Origin: Rhizobium leguminosarum bv. trifolii WSM2297
GTDB taxonomy: Bacteria > Pseudomonadota > Alphaproteobacteria > Rhizobiales > Rhizobiaceae
Assembly: GCF_000271845.1 (NCBI RefSeq)
Contig: NZ_JH719395.1
Span: 4,518,146-4,582,145 of the forward strand
Length of the DNA: 64,000 bases
Direction of reading: 5' to 3'
Shown here: one piece after another, positions 1 to 9,429 of the stretch
Layout of the letters: every line of letters begins with the position of its first letter
Numbering within the stretch: position 1 is the first letter of the stretch
Notes under the pieces: model-generated
Database searches by the model: none
What the model saw: only the letters and a program-made list of their open reading frames with translations
Told to the model about the DNA's origin: nothing
Translations under genes and position numbers: made by a program

Positions 1-1
1 C

Positions 2-1984
2 GATGTCTCGGCTGGCGATCTCGCCGGCATCACCTGCGCCCATCCGCTGAAGGGCCTCGACGACGGCTATGAATTTGCCGTGCCGCTGCTCGAGGGCGAC
101 CACGTCACTGACGATGCCGGTACGGGATTCGTTCACACGGCGCCGAGCCACGGCCGCGAAGACTTTGACGTCTGGATGGCGCATGCCCGCGAGATCGAAG
201 CGCGCGGCATCGAAACCAAGATCCCGTTCCCGGTTGACGACGGCGGCTTCTACACAGCAGATGCCCCCGGCCTCGAAGGCGCGCGCGTCATCGATGACAA
301 CGGCAAGAAGGGCGATGCCAACGACCGTGTCATCAAGGAGCTGATCGCCCGTGGCGCGCTCTTTGCCCGCGGCCGGCTGAAGCATCAGTATCCGCATTCC
401 TGGCGCTCGAAGAAGCCGGTGATCTTCCGCAATACGCCGCAGTGGTTCGTCTATATGGACAAGACGCTGTCGGATGGAACGACGCTGCGCACCCGGGCGC
501 TGAAAGGGATCGAAGACACCCGCTTCGTGCCCGCTGCCGGCCAGAACCGGCTGCGCGCCATGATCGAACAACGCCCGGACTGGGTGCTTTCTCGTCAGAG
601 AGCATGGGGCGTGCCGATCTGCGTCTTCGTCAACGAGCAGGGCGAAGTGCTGCAGGATGATGCCGTCAACCGGCGCATCCTCGATGCCTTCGACGCCGAA
701 GGCGCCGATGCCTGGTTTGCCGAAGGCGCCAAGGAACGGTTTCTCGGCAACGAGCATGACCCGGCCAAGTGGTCGCAGGTCATGGATATCCTCGACGTCT
801 GGTTCGACTCGGGCTCGACGCACACCTTCACGCTCGAAGACCGCCCGGACCTGAAGTGGCCGGCCGACCTTTACCTCGAAGGTTCCGACCAGCATCGCGG
901 CTGGTTTCATTCATCGCTGCTGGAATCGGCTGCCACCCGCGGCCGTGCGCCTTATAACGCCGTCCTCACCCATGGTTTCACCATGGACGAGAAGGGTGAG
1001 AAGATGTCGAAATCGAAAGGCAACGTCACAGCACCGCAGGAAGTGATGAAGGATGCCGGCGCCGATATCCTGCGCCTCTGGGTGATGACCTCGGATTATG
1101 CCGACGACCTGCGCGTCGGCAAGACGATCATCCAGACCAATGTCGACGCCTATCGCAAGCTGCGCAACACCATCCGCTGGATGCTCGGCACGCTCGCCCA
1201 CGACAAGGGCGAGGAGATCGCCTTTGCCGACCTGCCGGAGCTGGAGCAACTGATGCTGCACCGGCTGGCCGAGCTCGACGAGCTGGTGCGCGAGAACTAT
1301 GACAGCTTCGACTTCAAGAAGATCGCTCGCGCCCTGATCGACTTCGCCAATGTCGAGCTTTCGGCCTTCTATTTCGATATCCGCAAGGATGCGCTCTATT
1401 GCGACGCGCCGTCGAGCCTGCGCCGGCGCGCCAGCCTGCACGTCATCCGCCAGATCTTCGATTGCATGGTGACCTGGCTTGCTCCGATGCTGCCCTTCAC
1501 CACCGAGGAAGCCTGGCTGTCGCGCAACCCGTCCGCCGTTTCCGTGCATCTGGAGCAGTTTGCCCCGGTTGCCAAGGAATGGCGCAACGATGCCCTGGCC
1601 GAGAAGTGGAAGAAGATCCGCGCCGTCCGTTCGGTCGTGACCGGCGCTCTGGAAATCGAGCGCAGGGATAAGCGCATCGGCTCGTCGCTGGAGGCGGCTC
1701 CCGTCGTCCACATCGCCGATCCGGAACTCAGGAAGGCGCTGGAAGGTCAGGACTTCACCGAGGTCTGCATCACCTCTGGCATCACGATCGAGGCGAACTC
1801 CGGCCCGACTGACGCCTTCCGCTTGGCCGAAGTGGCTGATGTCGCCGTCGTTCCCAAGCTTGCCGAAGGCGTGAAATGCGCCCGATCCTGGCGCATCACC
1901 ACCGATGTCGGCTCCGATCCGGACTATCCCGATGTTTCCAAGCGTGATGCTGCCGCATTGCGTGAACTCGGTATCGGCGCCTGA
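2..1984 (+). CDS. ileS: isoleucyl-tRNA synthetase, 3' part (5' end outside window)
   Basis: Cytoplasmic class I aminoacyl-tRNA synthetase that charges tRNA-Ile. The reading frame is open from the first base, so the N-terminal part with the HIGH signature lies upstream. The visible 660 residues begin in the CP1 editing region ([12 protein letters not shown]), continue through the catalytic core with the KMSKS motif at 1001-1015 ([10 protein letters not shown]) and end in the anticodon-binding helical domain (VHLEQF region near 1540). Nothing in the visible part is disrupted. The 131-bp gap to the next gene holds a weak dyad around 1992-2030 without a T-run. Family assignment is secure. Confidence 0.97.
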   Translation, partial: DVSAGDLAGITCAHPLKGLDDGYEFAVPLLEGDHVTDDAGTGFVHTAPSHGREDFDVWMAHAREIEARGIETKIPFPVDDGGFYTADAPGLEGARVIDDNGKKGDANDRVIKELIARGALFARGRLKHQYPHSWRSKKPVIFRNTPQWFVYMDKTLSDGTTLRTRALKGIEDTRFVPAAGQNRLRAMIEQRPDWVLSRQRAWGVPICVFVNEQGEVLQDDAVNRRILDAFDAEGADAWFAEGAKERFLGNEHDPAKWSQVMDILDVWFDSGSTHTFTLEDRPDLKWPADLYLEGSDQHRGWFHSSLLESAATRGRAPYNAVLTHGFTMDEKGEKMSKSKGNVTAPQEVMKDAGADILRLWVMTSDYADDLRVGKTIIQTNVDAYRKLRNTIRWMLGTLAHDKGEEIAFADLPELEQLMLHRLAELDELVRENYDSFDFKKIARALIDFANVELSAFYFDIRKDALYCDAPSSLRRRASLHVIRQIFDCMVTWLAPMLPFTTEEAWLSRNPSAVSVHLEQFAPVAKEWRNDALAEKWKKIRAVRSVVTGALEIERRDKRIGSSLEAAPVVHIADPELRKALEGQDFTEVCITSGITIEANSGPTDAFRLAEVADVAVVPKLAEGVKCARSWRITTDVGSDPDYPDVSKRDAAALRELGIGA

Positions 1985-2115
1985 AGATATTTGCCGGGTG
2001 AATTGCGTTTTCGCGGTTCATCCGGTAAAAGCTGCCTGAAAATGGCCGGATTTTTGCGTCAGGGGGACGGTTGTCCGGTTGGGCAACGATTGCACCGGTG
2101 GCTGGAAGGGTTTTC

Positions 2116-2745
2116 ATGTTCGCAACGCATTGGTTCCGTATGGGCGCCTGCCTGTCTGTTGTCATGGCGGGATGCTCCCTGGTGTCAAGCTGCGCCAGCA
2201 GCCCGACCTACGGCACCGACAAGACCGCCATGGAGCAATTGACCGACGATCTCGGTCAGTCCGTGTCGTTGACCGGGCCGGATCCGAAGAACAAGGGCGT
2301 CAAATACACGCCGCGCCCGACGCTGGTGCTGCCGGCCCAGGCGCAGAAGGAGACCCTCGTTGCGCCGCAGCAGACGGTCGCCAACAAGGACAATCCGCAG
2401 TGGATTGAATCGCCGGAAGAAACCCGCGCCCGCCTCGTCGGGGAAGCCGATGCGAACTCGGACAATCCGAATTACCGCTCGCCGCTCGCAAGTTCCGCCA
2501 TCGAAGGCGGCCGCCGCACGACCGAAGCCCAGACCAAGGCCTATCGTGAAGCCCGCGCCCTGCAGAAGGGCTCCTATATCGATCAGCGCCGCTATATTTC
2601 CGATCCGCCGCCCGGCTACCGCACCGTCGACGATCCGGCAAAGCTCGACGATCTCGGCGAGCCCGAGCTCAAGAAGGCGAAGAAGCGCAAGAAGGACGCG
2701 GCGGTCGCCAACACCGGCAAGCAGTGGTGGAATTTCCTGCAATAG
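2116..2745 (+). CDS. putative lipoprotein of unknown function
   Basis: A 209-residue predicted lipoprotein. The ATG at 2116 is chosen because GGAAGGG precedes it by a few bases and a lipoprotein signal peptide follows directly: basic and hydrophobic residues, then VVMAGC, with a second possible lipobox at VSSC. The mature protein is polar, rich in Pro, Lys and Arg, with a lysine-rich stretch (KKAKKRKK) before the C-terminal WWNFLQ. I recognise no catalytic domain. It follows ileS on the same strand, a common place in rhizobia for a small outer-membrane lipoprotein, but no function can be assigned. Confidence 0.8.
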   Translation: MFATHWFRMGACLSVVMAGCSLVSSCASSPTYGTDKTAMEQLTDDLGQSVSLTGPDPKNKGVKYTPRPTLVLPAQAQKETLVAPQQTVANKDNPQWIESPEETRARLVGEADANSDNPNYRSPLASSAIEGGRRTTEAQTKAYREARALQKGSYIDQRRYISDPPPGYRTVDDPAKLDDLGEPELKKAKKRKKDAAVANTGKQWWNFLQ

Positions 2746-2815
2746 CATTTGCCTGAGCGCTTAGGCGCTGCTGATTAGTAATTGATCATCCTGCATCCAG
2801 AGATCGGCGAGAGCA

Positions 2816-2936
2816 GCCCCTCATCCGGCTGCCGCCACCTTTTCCCCGTAAACGGGGCGAAGGGATATGCCGCAACCTCTCCTTCCTTCGCAAAGCTCTC
2901 GGGTGGCACGTCCCCGGTCAGATTAGGCTGAGGGGC
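2816..2936. repeat. RIME-like intergenic mosaic repeat, copy A
   Basis: An imperfect palindromic unit starting with CCCCTCATCCGGCTGCCGCC and including a hairpin of the type CCCCGTAAACGGGG; it ends in GAGGGGC, the complement of its start. The same blocks recur near 42661, 47031 and 55954. It resembles the Rhizobium-specific intergenic mosaic elements (RIME); the name is from memory. It fills most of the gap between the convergent lipoprotein and tadA genes. Confidence 0.75.
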
Positions 2937-2968
2937 AATCGGTGCAAATCCGAGAGTCGTGGCGCGAA

Positions 2969-3421
2969 TTACAGCGCCTCTCTCTTTTGCGAAAAGAATG
3001 TCCGCAAAATCTCAGCCGACTGGATCTCGTTGATGCCGGAATAGACCTCCGGGGCGTGGTGGCAGGTCGGCTGTGCATAGAATCGCACGCCATTGTCGAC
3101 GCCGCCGCCTTTCGGGTCCTCGGCGCTGTAATAGAGCCTGCGGATACGCGCAAACGAGATGGCTGCCGCGCACATGGTGCAGGGCTCCAGCGTCACGTAA
3201 AGATCGGCGCCGACCAGACGCTCCTGTCCGAGCGCGTCGCAGGCCAGCCGGATCGCGGCGATTTCGGCGTGTGCGGTGACGTCGTTGAACTCGCGCGTGC
3301 GGTTTCCCGAGCGTGAAATGGCGATATCGTCGATGACGACGACGGCGCCGATCGGCACCTCGCCGCGTTCTCCGGCGGCACGCGCTTCTTCGAGCGCCAT
3401 CTCCATGAAACGATTTGTCTT
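2969..3421 (-). CDS. tadA: tRNA-specific adenosine deaminase
   Basis: Deaminates A34 to inosine in tRNA-Arg(ACG). It is a compact zinc-dependent deaminase with the HAE motif (His51, Glu53) and PCTMC (Cys81, Cys84), the usual three zinc ligands plus catalytic Glu. Length (about 150 aa) fits the family. The start is uncertain: GTG at 3421 gives MKTNRFMEMA, GTG at 3442 adds seven residues and ATG at 3406 removes five. It is divergent from the pseudouridine synthase gene with a gap of about 75 bp. Confidence 0.93.
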   Translation of the reverse strand, partial: KTNRFMEMALEEARAAGERGEVPIGAVVVIDDIAISRSGNRTREFNDVTAHAEIAAIRLACDALGQERLVGADLYVTLEPCTMCAAAISFARIRRLYYSAEDPKGGGVDNGVRFYAQPTCHHAPEVYSGINEIQSAEILRTFFSQKREAL

Positions 3422-3496
3422 CACGATCGCAAGAATTTCCACTTAACCGCAGATGCGTGACCTGATAGACAGGCCCAAAAGGCAGGCAAACAACAA

Positions 3497-5557
3497 ATGA
3501 CACCCAAAGACAAGCCAAAACGCCCGGGCGCAAAGCCCTTTTCACGGGACACCGGATCGAAGACCGGCGCCAAGCCGGGCGGCTCGAAGCCGGCGAAGGC
3601 TGCAATCGCCGCCGAAAACGATGGCGACGCGAAGGCCGAACGCATTTCCAAGGTGATGGCGCGCGCCGGCGTCGCCTCCCGCCGCGATATCGAACGCATG
3701 ATCATGGAAGGCCGGGTGACGCTGAACGGCGCGGTTCTCGACACACCGGTCGTCAACGTCACGCTAGCCGATCGCATCGAGGTCGACGGCGTGCCGATCC
3801 GCGGCATCGAACGCACCAGGCTGTGGCTCTATCACAAGCCGGCCGGCCTGGTGACCACCAATGCCGATCCGGAAGGCCGCGCGACCGTCTTCGACAACCT
3901 GCCGGACGAACTGCCGCGCGTCATGTCGATCGGCCGCCTCGATATCAATACCGAAGGCCTGCTGCTGCTCACCAATGATGGCGGTCTCGCCCGCGCGCTC
4001 GAGCTGCCGGCGACCGGCTGGCTGCGTCGCTACCGTGTCCGCGCCCATGGCGAGATCGATCAGGACGCGCTGGACAAGCTAAAGGACGGCATCGCCGTCG
4101 ACGGCGTGCTCTATGGTTCGATCGAGGCGACGCTCGACCGTACGCAAGGCTCGAACGTCTGGATCACTATGGGCCTTCGCGAAGGCAAGAACCGCGAAAT
4201 CAAGAACGTGATGGGCGCGCTCGGCCTCGACGTCAACCGTCTGATCCGCATCTCCTATGGCCCGTTCCAGCTCGGCGACCTGCCGGAAGGCCATGTCATC
4301 GAGGTGCGCGGCCGCACATTGCGCGACCAGCTCGGCCCGCGCCTGATCGAGGAAGCCAAGGCGAATTTCGACGCGCCGATCTATAACGCGCCTGCCGTCG
4401 CCGCCGAGGAAGAGGCTGAAGCCGCCGTGCCGGAAAGGCGCGAACAGCGTCCGCGCCGCGACGAGGACAAGCGCGAACGGGCGCTGAGCCGCCTCGATAC
4501 CAAGCGCGACGATCGCCGCGGTGGCGGGCGTAGAGATGACGACCGCCGCGATGGCGGCCGCTTCGACGACGACAAGCCGAAACGTCCCCAGCCGCTTGGC
4601 CAGCGCCGCAGCGCCAATGTCTGGATGGCGCCGGGCGCCCGGCCGCTCGGCGAAAAGGCTGCGGCGAAAGCCGCCAAGAATGAGCAGACCGCGCGCCGGC
4701 GCGGCGAGCAGACGCCGGCAAAGGGCGCCGGTTCCCACCATATCGAGGATCGCCCGCGCACGCAGATCAATCGCGTCCGCGAGGAGGATGGCGAATGGAT
4801 CCGCTCGAGCGAGGAGCCCCGCCGCAAGGATGAGGGCGAGGGCTTCGGCCGCAAACGCTCGTTCGGGGATCGCCCGTCACGTGGAGATCGTACCTTCGGC
4901 GACAAGCCGCGTGGTGATCGCAAACCGCGTGGCGAAGGTGACGAGCGTCCTCGTGCCGCTAGAGCCTCCGCCGGCGAGGGCCGTTCTGAGCGCCCGCGCG
5001 GCGACCGGCCTTTCGGGGATCGCCCCTCGCGTGGCGACCGTCCCTTCGGCGACAAGCCCCGGGGTGACCGCAAGCCGCGGGGTGATAGTGACGAGCGTCC
5101 ACGTGCCGCCAGAACCTCCACCGGCGAGGCCCGTTCGGAGCGTCCGCGCGGCGAACGGCCTTACGGCGATCGTCCTTCGCGTGGCGACCGGCCCTTCGGC
5201 GACAAGCCGCGGGGTGATCGCCGGCCGCGCGAGGACGGTGATGAGCGCCCGCGCGCAGCCAGAAGTTTTGCCGGCGAAGGCCGCTCCGAGCGCCCGCGCG
5301 GCGAAAAATCCTTCGGCGACAAATCTGCCGGTGGAAGGCCTTCGGGAGACAAACCTTCCGGCGACAGGCCGCGCGGCAAGGGCTTTGGCGCCAAGCCGGG
5401 CGGGCCTAAGAATTTCTCCGGTAAGCCGAAGGGCGCCAAGCCAGGCGGTGAAAGGCCCGGTGGTGAAAGGTCTGGCGGCGACAAGCCTGCGGGCGGGCCG
5501 TCCAGAGGTGGTGGCAAAGGAAAGGGAATGACGCGCGGTGCGGATCGTCGGCGGTGA
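3497..5557 (+). CDS. RsuA/RluB-family pseudouridine synthase with long repetitive charged tail
   Basis: Predicted to isomerise uridine in rRNA (RluB/RsuA type). An S4 RNA-binding domain spans about residues 50-95 (ISKVMARAGVASRRDIERM) and the catalytic core carries GRLDINTEGLLLLTNDG with Asp149. From about residue 300 the protein becomes a 380-residue tail dominated by Arg, Gly, Asp, Pro and Lys, with three tandem 50-residue units (see the repeat entry) and a Gly/Lys-rich end. Family members elsewhere are usually 240-350 aa, so about half of this 686-aa protein is extension. The tail is probably disordered and RNA-binding. It overlaps rsmD by 20 bp, so the two are likely co-transcribed. Confidence 0.93.
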   Translation: MTPKDKPKRPGAKPFSRDTGSKTGAKPGGSKPAKAAIAAENDGDAKAERISKVMARAGVASRRDIERMIMEGRVTLNGAVLDTPVVNVTLADRIEVDGVPIRGIERTRLWLYHKPAGLVTTNADPEGRATVFDNLPDELPRVMSIGRLDINTEGLLLLTNDGGLARALELPATGWLRRYRVRAHGEIDQDALDKLKDGIAVDGVLYGSIEATLDRTQGSNVWITMGLREGKNREIKNVMGALGLDVNRLIRISYGPFQLGDLPEGHVIEVRGRTLRDQLGPRLIEEAKANFDAPIYNAPAVAAEEEAEAAVPERREQRPRRDEDKRERALSRLDTKRDDRRGGGRRDDDRRDGGRFDDDKPKRPQPLGQRRSANVWMAPGARPLGEKAAAKAAKNEQTARRRGEQTPAKGAGSHHIEDRPRTQINRVREEDGEWIRSSEEPRRKDEGEGFGRKRSFGDRPSRGDRTFGDKPRGDRKPRGEGDERPRAARASAGEGRSERPRGDRPFGDRPSRGDRPFGDKPRGDRKPRGDSDERPRAARTSTGEARSERPRGERPYGDRPSRGDRPFGDKPRGDRRPREDGDERPRAARSFAGEGRSERPRGEKSFGDKSAGGRPSGDKPSGDRPRGKGFGAKPGGPKNFSGKPKGAKPGGERPGGERSGGDKPAGGPSRGGGKGKGMTRGADRRR
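4856..5305 (+). repeat. three tandem 150-bp coding repeats
   Basis: Three in-frame 150-bp units (4856-5005, 5006-5155, 5156-5305) within the pseudouridine synthase gene. Each encodes 50 residues of the pattern RPFGDRPSRGDRPFGDKPRG, then a DERPRAAR block and a SERPRGE block. A degenerate fourth unit begins at 5306. Copy number may differ between strains. Confidence 0.9.
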
Positions 5558-6098
5558 GTTTCGCGGACGGCCTCTCGCCGTGCCAAAGTCCAACGAGATC
5601 CGGCCGACTGCCGATCGGACGCGCGAGAGCCTGTTCAATATATTGAGCCATGCCTATCCGGAATGCGTCGATGGCACCCGGATCCTCGACCTTTTTGCCG
5701 GAACCGGTGCCGTCGGCCTGGAAGCCGTTTCACGCGGCTGTCGCCATGCGCTTTTCGTCGAAAACAGTGTCGAGGGCAGGGCGCTGCTCTGGGAGAACAT
5801 CGATGCGCTCGGCCTGCACGGCCGCACGCGCATCCTGCGCCGGGATGCGACCGATCTCGGCAGCGTCGGCAATCTCGAACCCTTCGACGTGCTGTTTGCC
5901 GACCCGCCCTATGGCAAGGGCCTCGGTGAGAAGGCGATGGCGGCGGCTGCCTTGGGGGGCTGGCTGCGGCCGGGCGCGATGGCGGTGCTCGAAGAACGCG
6001 GCGATATTGTCGTTTCCGTGCATCCTTCCTATGTTTTCCTCGAAAACCGCATCTTTGGCGATACGAGGGTGCATTTCTTCCGGTATCAGCCGCAATAA
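5538..6098 (+). CDS. rsmD: 16S rRNA (guanine966-N2)-methyltransferase
   Basis: SAM-dependent methyltransferase acting on G966 of 16S rRNA. The GTG start at 5538 lies inside the end of the preceding pseudouridine synthase gene, giving MRIVGGEFRGR, the normal start of RsmD. The SAM-binding motif DLFAGTGAVGLEA and the N6/N2-amino-methylase motif ADPPYG are both present. At 186 aa it has the usual length. Both genes in this overlapping pair modify rRNA. Confidence 0.95.
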   Translation: MRIVGGEFRGRPLAVPKSNEIRPTADRTRESLFNILSHAYPECVDGTRILDLFAGTGAVGLEAVSRGCRHALFVENSVEGRALLWENIDALGLHGRTRILRRDATDLGSVGNLEPFDVLFADPPYGKGLGEKAMAAAALGGWLRPGAMAVLEERGDIVVSVHPSYVFLENRIFGDTRVHFFRYQPQ

Positions 6099-6111
6099 GC
6101 GGGGGCGGGGC

Positions 6112-6993
6112 GTGCAGCAGGCAGAGATCATCAGCCCGAAACTGCCTGCGATCAGCGATCTTCCAACGGTCGCTGTGGCTTTCGGCGGCGGCGGCGCGCG
6201 CGGGCTTTCCCATATCCACGTGATCGAGACGCTCGACGAACTCGGCATCCGGCCGGTGGCGGTGTCAGGCTCGTCGATCGGCGCGATCATGGGGGCCGGC
6301 ATGGCCGCCGGCATGTCCGGCGCCGAAATCCGCGAACATGCGCTGGCGACCGTCGGCAACAAGACGGCCGTTGTTGCCCGCATCTGGGGCATGAGACCGG
6401 CAACGGTGCGTGATGCGGTGGCCAAGGGCATACGCATCGGCCAGTTCAACCTGGAGCGCATCCTGAAAGCCTTTCTGCCGGCCGAGCTGCCGGCCCGATT
6501 CGAGGATCTGCTGGTGCCGATGAAGGTCATCACCACGGATTATTACGGGCAGAACGAAGTCATCATCGAAGAGGGCGAACTGTTTCCGGCACTCGCCGCT
6601 TCCTCCGCCATCCCTGCCGTCTTCATGCCGGTGCGCCTGCGCGGCCGCGTGATGATCGACGGCGGCATCAGCAATCCAGTGCCCTATGAACCGCTGATGG
6701 ATCTTGCCGACATCGTCGTCGGCATCGATGTCGTCGGCGCGCCGGAAGGCGACGGCACCCATATTCCGAACCGCATGGAGAGCATCTTCGGCTCCGGCCA
6801 GCTGATGATGCAGACGGCGATCACGCTGAAGCTGAAGCTGCGCCAGCCGCACATCTTCCTGCGCCCGGCCGTCGGCCGCACCGGCGTCATGGATTTCCTC
6901 AAGGCCCGCGAAGTCCTGGCCATGTCCGTCGGCGTCAAGGACGAGCTGAAATTCGCCCTCGACCGGGAGATCGAGGCGCGGCTGAAGCGTTAG
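6112..6993 (+). CDS. patatin-like phospholipase family protein
   Basis: Serine acyl hydrolase of the patatin/RssA type. The GTG at 6112 follows a purine-rich GGGGGCGGGG and gives 293 residues. The oxyanion motif GGGGARG is at 25-31, the nucleophile elbow GSSIG places the catalytic serine at 55, and DGG with Asp183 completes the Ser-Asp dyad. No signal peptide or clear membrane segment is seen, so it is likely cytoplasmic. It starts 13 bp after rsmD and may share its transcript. Substrate unknown. Confidence 0.9.
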   Translation: MQQAEIISPKLPAISDLPTVAVAFGGGGARGLSHIHVIETLDELGIRPVAVSGSSIGAIMGAGMAAGMSGAEIREHALATVGNKTAVVARIWGMRPATVRDAVAKGIRIGQFNLERILKAFLPAELPARFEDLLVPMKVITTDYYGQNEVIIEEGELFPALAASSAIPAVFMPVRLRGRVMIDGGISNPVPYEPLMDLADIVVGIDVVGAPEGDGTHIPNRMESIFGSGQLMMQTAITLKLKLRQPHIFLRPAVGRTGVMDFLKAREVLAMSVGVKDELKFALDREIEARLKR

Positions 6994-7006
6994 CGATCAC
7001 GTCTCC

Positions 7007-7458
7007 TCATTGGGCGTGGCCCTCATGGCCGCCGGCCGCGCGGTTCGATGCCTCGTCCATCATCATGACCGTGCCCTCGAAGCTTGAGAGCAGCGCGAGC
7101 GCGGAGGGATCGAGGTTGGCTTCGGCGTTTTTCAGTTTTGCCGCCAGCGCAGTGGCGTCATGTGCCGAGAGCCCGATCTTCTCCAGCGTCCCGGCATCCT
7201 TCAGGCTGTCGCCGCTGCAAAGATAGATGCTCCAGCCATGATGCATTTTTTCAGCAAAGCGCGTCCACCGCGTCCGTCCTGCCGCCAGCCGACGATCGCC
7301 CAATCGGCCTGGATGACGACCGGGGCGATGTCCAATGGCTTGTCCGGCCTTTCGAACATCACCTTCAGCGTGGCCGGGATGGCCTGCTGCGGATCGTCGT
7401 CTGCCGCTGCCATGGATGCGAGAAGCACGCAGGTAAGAAAAACAATGATCTTTTTCAT
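7007..7458 (-). pseudogene. copper uptake system-associated protein, broken by a 1-bp frameshift
   Basis: Read from ATG 7458, the frame gives a signal peptide (MKKIIVFLTCVLLASMAAAD) and the conserved block DWAIVGWRQDGRGGRALLKK, then leaves frame. The expected continuation (MHHGWSIYLCSGDSLKDAG through SSFEGTVMMMDE and a His-rich end GGHEGHAQ) is in the neighbouring frame down to 7007. The switch is at a run of six A on the coding strand (six T at 7245-7250); a seventh A would restore one protein of about 150 aa. It may be a sequencing error, a real mutation or transcript slippage on the A-run. It is the last gene of the metal-related cluster with the PepSY and DUF2946 genes upstream. Confidence 0.75.
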
Positions 7459-7471
7459 CCAATGGCCTCCT

Positions 7472-8845
7472 TCAAGCGAGAACGCGTTTCAATACGGGGA
7501 CCGAGCGCACGACGATCTGGTCGAAGGCGATCATGGCGACAATGGCGAGCCCGCTCATCGGGAAGGCGATGGCGAAGATCCCGGTAATCACCCACAGGCC
7601 GTAATAGACGGAGCGTTTTGGCGGCATGGGTGGGACGCCGAGCCGGCCGGCCGGCCGCCGTTTCCACCACATGATGACGGCAGTCACGCAGCTCAGAATA
7701 ATTGCCAGGCAGGTTGCGAGCATCAGCAGCTGATTGAAACGTCCCCATTCCTGTCCCTGATGGACATTGATGCCCCATTCGATCGCCTTGCCGAGAAACG
7801 GATACTGATTGAAGCCGATATCGATCAGCGGTTTGCCGGAATACTGGTCGATATGGATGGTGCGTTCGTCGGCAAGATTGTCGGGATAGAGCGAGGCGGT
7901 ATAGACGCCGGTCGCGTCGGAGGGCATTGCCATGTCGAAGCCCGGCGCCATGCCCAACCGCTCGGCAATCTCCACGGCTTTGTCGAGACCGATCGGCCTG
8001 GCCGATTGCGCCGCGGCGATATCGGAAAGCGGTACCGGCGCCTTCTCGACGATCCAGCCACTCTTCGGCAGGATGTCCTCGGTGACCTTCTGCGACTTCG
8101 GCACGTCGTCCCAGAGTTGGACGGGATAGCCGAGACCGTGCTCGGTCAGCCAGGCATTGGCATTCGCCCCCCAATAGCCCGACCACGGCATGCCTGACAT
8201 CGCCAGGAAGAAGATCAGGACGCCGGCGAAGGCGCCTGTCACCGCATGCAGGTCACGCCAGAAAACCCGGCGGCGTGGTGTTCCCCGCACGCTGACGACA
8301 CCACCCGTCTGGCGCCGCGGCCACCAGAGATAGATGCCGGTCGCGACGAGCATCATGGCAAAGCCGCCGGTGATCTCAATCAGCCGGTTCGTTGTGGTGC
8401 CGAAATAGGCCAGGCTGTGGATGCGCTTGACGACATAATTGAACTCGTCGGTCGATCCGACCACATCGAGCACCTTGCCGTCATAAGGGTTGACGAAGAC
8501 CAGTCTCGCGCCGGCATCGCTGGCGACGGTGACGATCGCCGATCGCTCGGGCAGGGCCGGGTTCTTGAAGGAGGTTGCACGCGAGCCCGGCACGGCGGCG
8601 GCGGCGATCTCTGCGATCCGCTCCGCCGACAGCGCTTGGCCAGAAGGTTGGACGATGTAACGGTAGCCGAAGACAGTGCCGTTGATCTCGTCCTTGAAGA
8701 GATAGAGCGATCCGGTAATGGCCAGATTGAGCATGAAGGGTATGACGAGGAGCCCGGCAAAGAAATGCCAGCGCCAGATGGCGCGGTAAAGCGAAACGCC
8801 GTTGGCGGCGTCCTCCGCCGGTGCGGCGGCAGTAATAGTCGACAT
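7472..8845 (-). CDS. PepSY-associated transmembrane protein (putative metal/iron-reductase-type)
   Basis: A 457-aa membrane protein of the PepSY_TM family. ATG 8845 is chosen (MSTITAAAPAED); an upstream extension has no conserved features. The first membrane helix follows IWRWHFFAGLLVIPFMLN, a large periplasmic PepSY-containing region follows, and further helices occur around residues 185, 225, 375 and 425, with conserved histidines (WHFF, RIHS, LHAVTG, NVHQGQEWG) that could bind haem or metal. Relatives occur next to siderophore or copper uptake genes. The gene lies 13 bp before the copper-associated gene and 87 bp after the DUF2946 gene, suggesting an operon. Confidence 0.85.
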   Translation of the reverse strand: MSTITAAAPAEDAANGVSLYRAIWRWHFFAGLLVIPFMLNLAITGSLYLFKDEINGTVFGYRYIVQPSGQALSAERIAEIAAAAVPGSRATSFKNPALPERSAIVTVASDAGARLVFVNPYDGKVLDVVGSTDEFNYVVKRIHSLAYFGTTTNRLIEITGGFAMMLVATGIYLWWPRRQTGGVVSVRGTPRRRVFWRDLHAVTGAFAGVLIFFLAMSGMPWSGYWGANANAWLTEHGLGYPVQLWDDVPKSQKVTEDILPKSGWIVEKAPVPLSDIAAAQSARPIGLDKAVEIAERLGMAPGFDMAMPSDATGVYTASLYPDNLADERTIHIDQYSGKPLIDIGFNQYPFLGKAIEWGINVHQGQEWGRFNQLLMLATCLAIILSCVTAVIMWWKRRPAGRLGVPPMPPKRSVYYGLWVITGIFAIAFPMSGLAIVAMIAFDQIVVRSVPVLKRVLA

Positions 8846-8932
8846 GATGGTGGATCCGTATCCGCGGCCGACTGCTCGAGCGCAGTTCAGCCGGCGTTGA
8901 AGGTGCGTCACGGCACTGCCGCAACACAAGGT

Positions 8933-9340
8933 TCAGGTCAGGAGCGGATCGGAAGGGGGAGCGCGAGGGCCGGTATTGGGCGGGAAAAGCTGCCGAGGGA
9001 AGACCTCTGAGCGGATCGGCAATTCAACCGCAACTGCAAAGCCTATGGGAGTGCCTGCCACGTCCACCGGCGCCGGCAGCAGGGTCGAGGCGCCGATCCG
9101 GCAGGCCTCGCAACCGTGCGAATGGGCTTTGTCGTGCTGGCCTTGGTCGGATTGATCGGTGACGGTGACGCAAAGCGTCGGCAGCGTACCATCGGGCAAC
9201 ATATATTGGGCGAGTTCGGCCGGACCAAAATCGCTGGCGGCTGCGACAGGAGCCTGATGGGCGAGCCCGACAACCACGAGCGCGGCCGCGCACAGGATGC
9301 GCAGTGCCCATTGCTCGATCTGTCTCGCTTGTCTGATCAA
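8933..9340 (-). CDS. DUF2946-like exported protein with His/Cys-rich segment
   Basis: A 135-aa protein starting at a TTG (9340) preceded by GAGGGACAG. A hydrophobic stretch (ILCAAALVVVGLAHQAPVAA) suggests export or an N-terminal anchor. The middle has KAHSHGCEACRIG, a candidate metal-binding motif, and the end is proline-rich. Layout and motif match DUF2946 proteins, often found beside copper and PepSY genes; this is from family knowledge, not a search. It is the first gene of the three-gene cluster. Confidence 0.7.
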   Translation of the reverse strand: MIRQARQIEQWALRILCAAALVVVGLAHQAPVAAASDFGPAELAQYMLPDGTLPTLCVTVTDQSDQGQHDKAHSHGCEACRIGASTLLPAPVDVAGTPIGFAVAVELPIRSEVFPRQLFPPNTGPRAPPSDPLLT

Positions 9341-9429
9341 CTGTCCCTCTTCGATCGCCCCGATCGCCCGGTGATAAACGCCGCCGAGTTCATATTCAAT
9401 GCGTCAATTTCGCAAACCGGCCAGAGCGA

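Noticed and set aside
1992..2030. Terminator after ileS
   Set aside because: A CCGGGTGAA/TTCATCCGG dyad exists but has a mismatch, a long loop and no T-run.
7240..7256. Programmed -1 ribosomal frameshift at the A6 run
   Set aside because: The zero-frame codons CTG-AAA-AAA do not make an X-XXY-YYZ slippery heptamer, so dual tRNA slippage is poor; a read error, mutation or transcript slippage is more likely.
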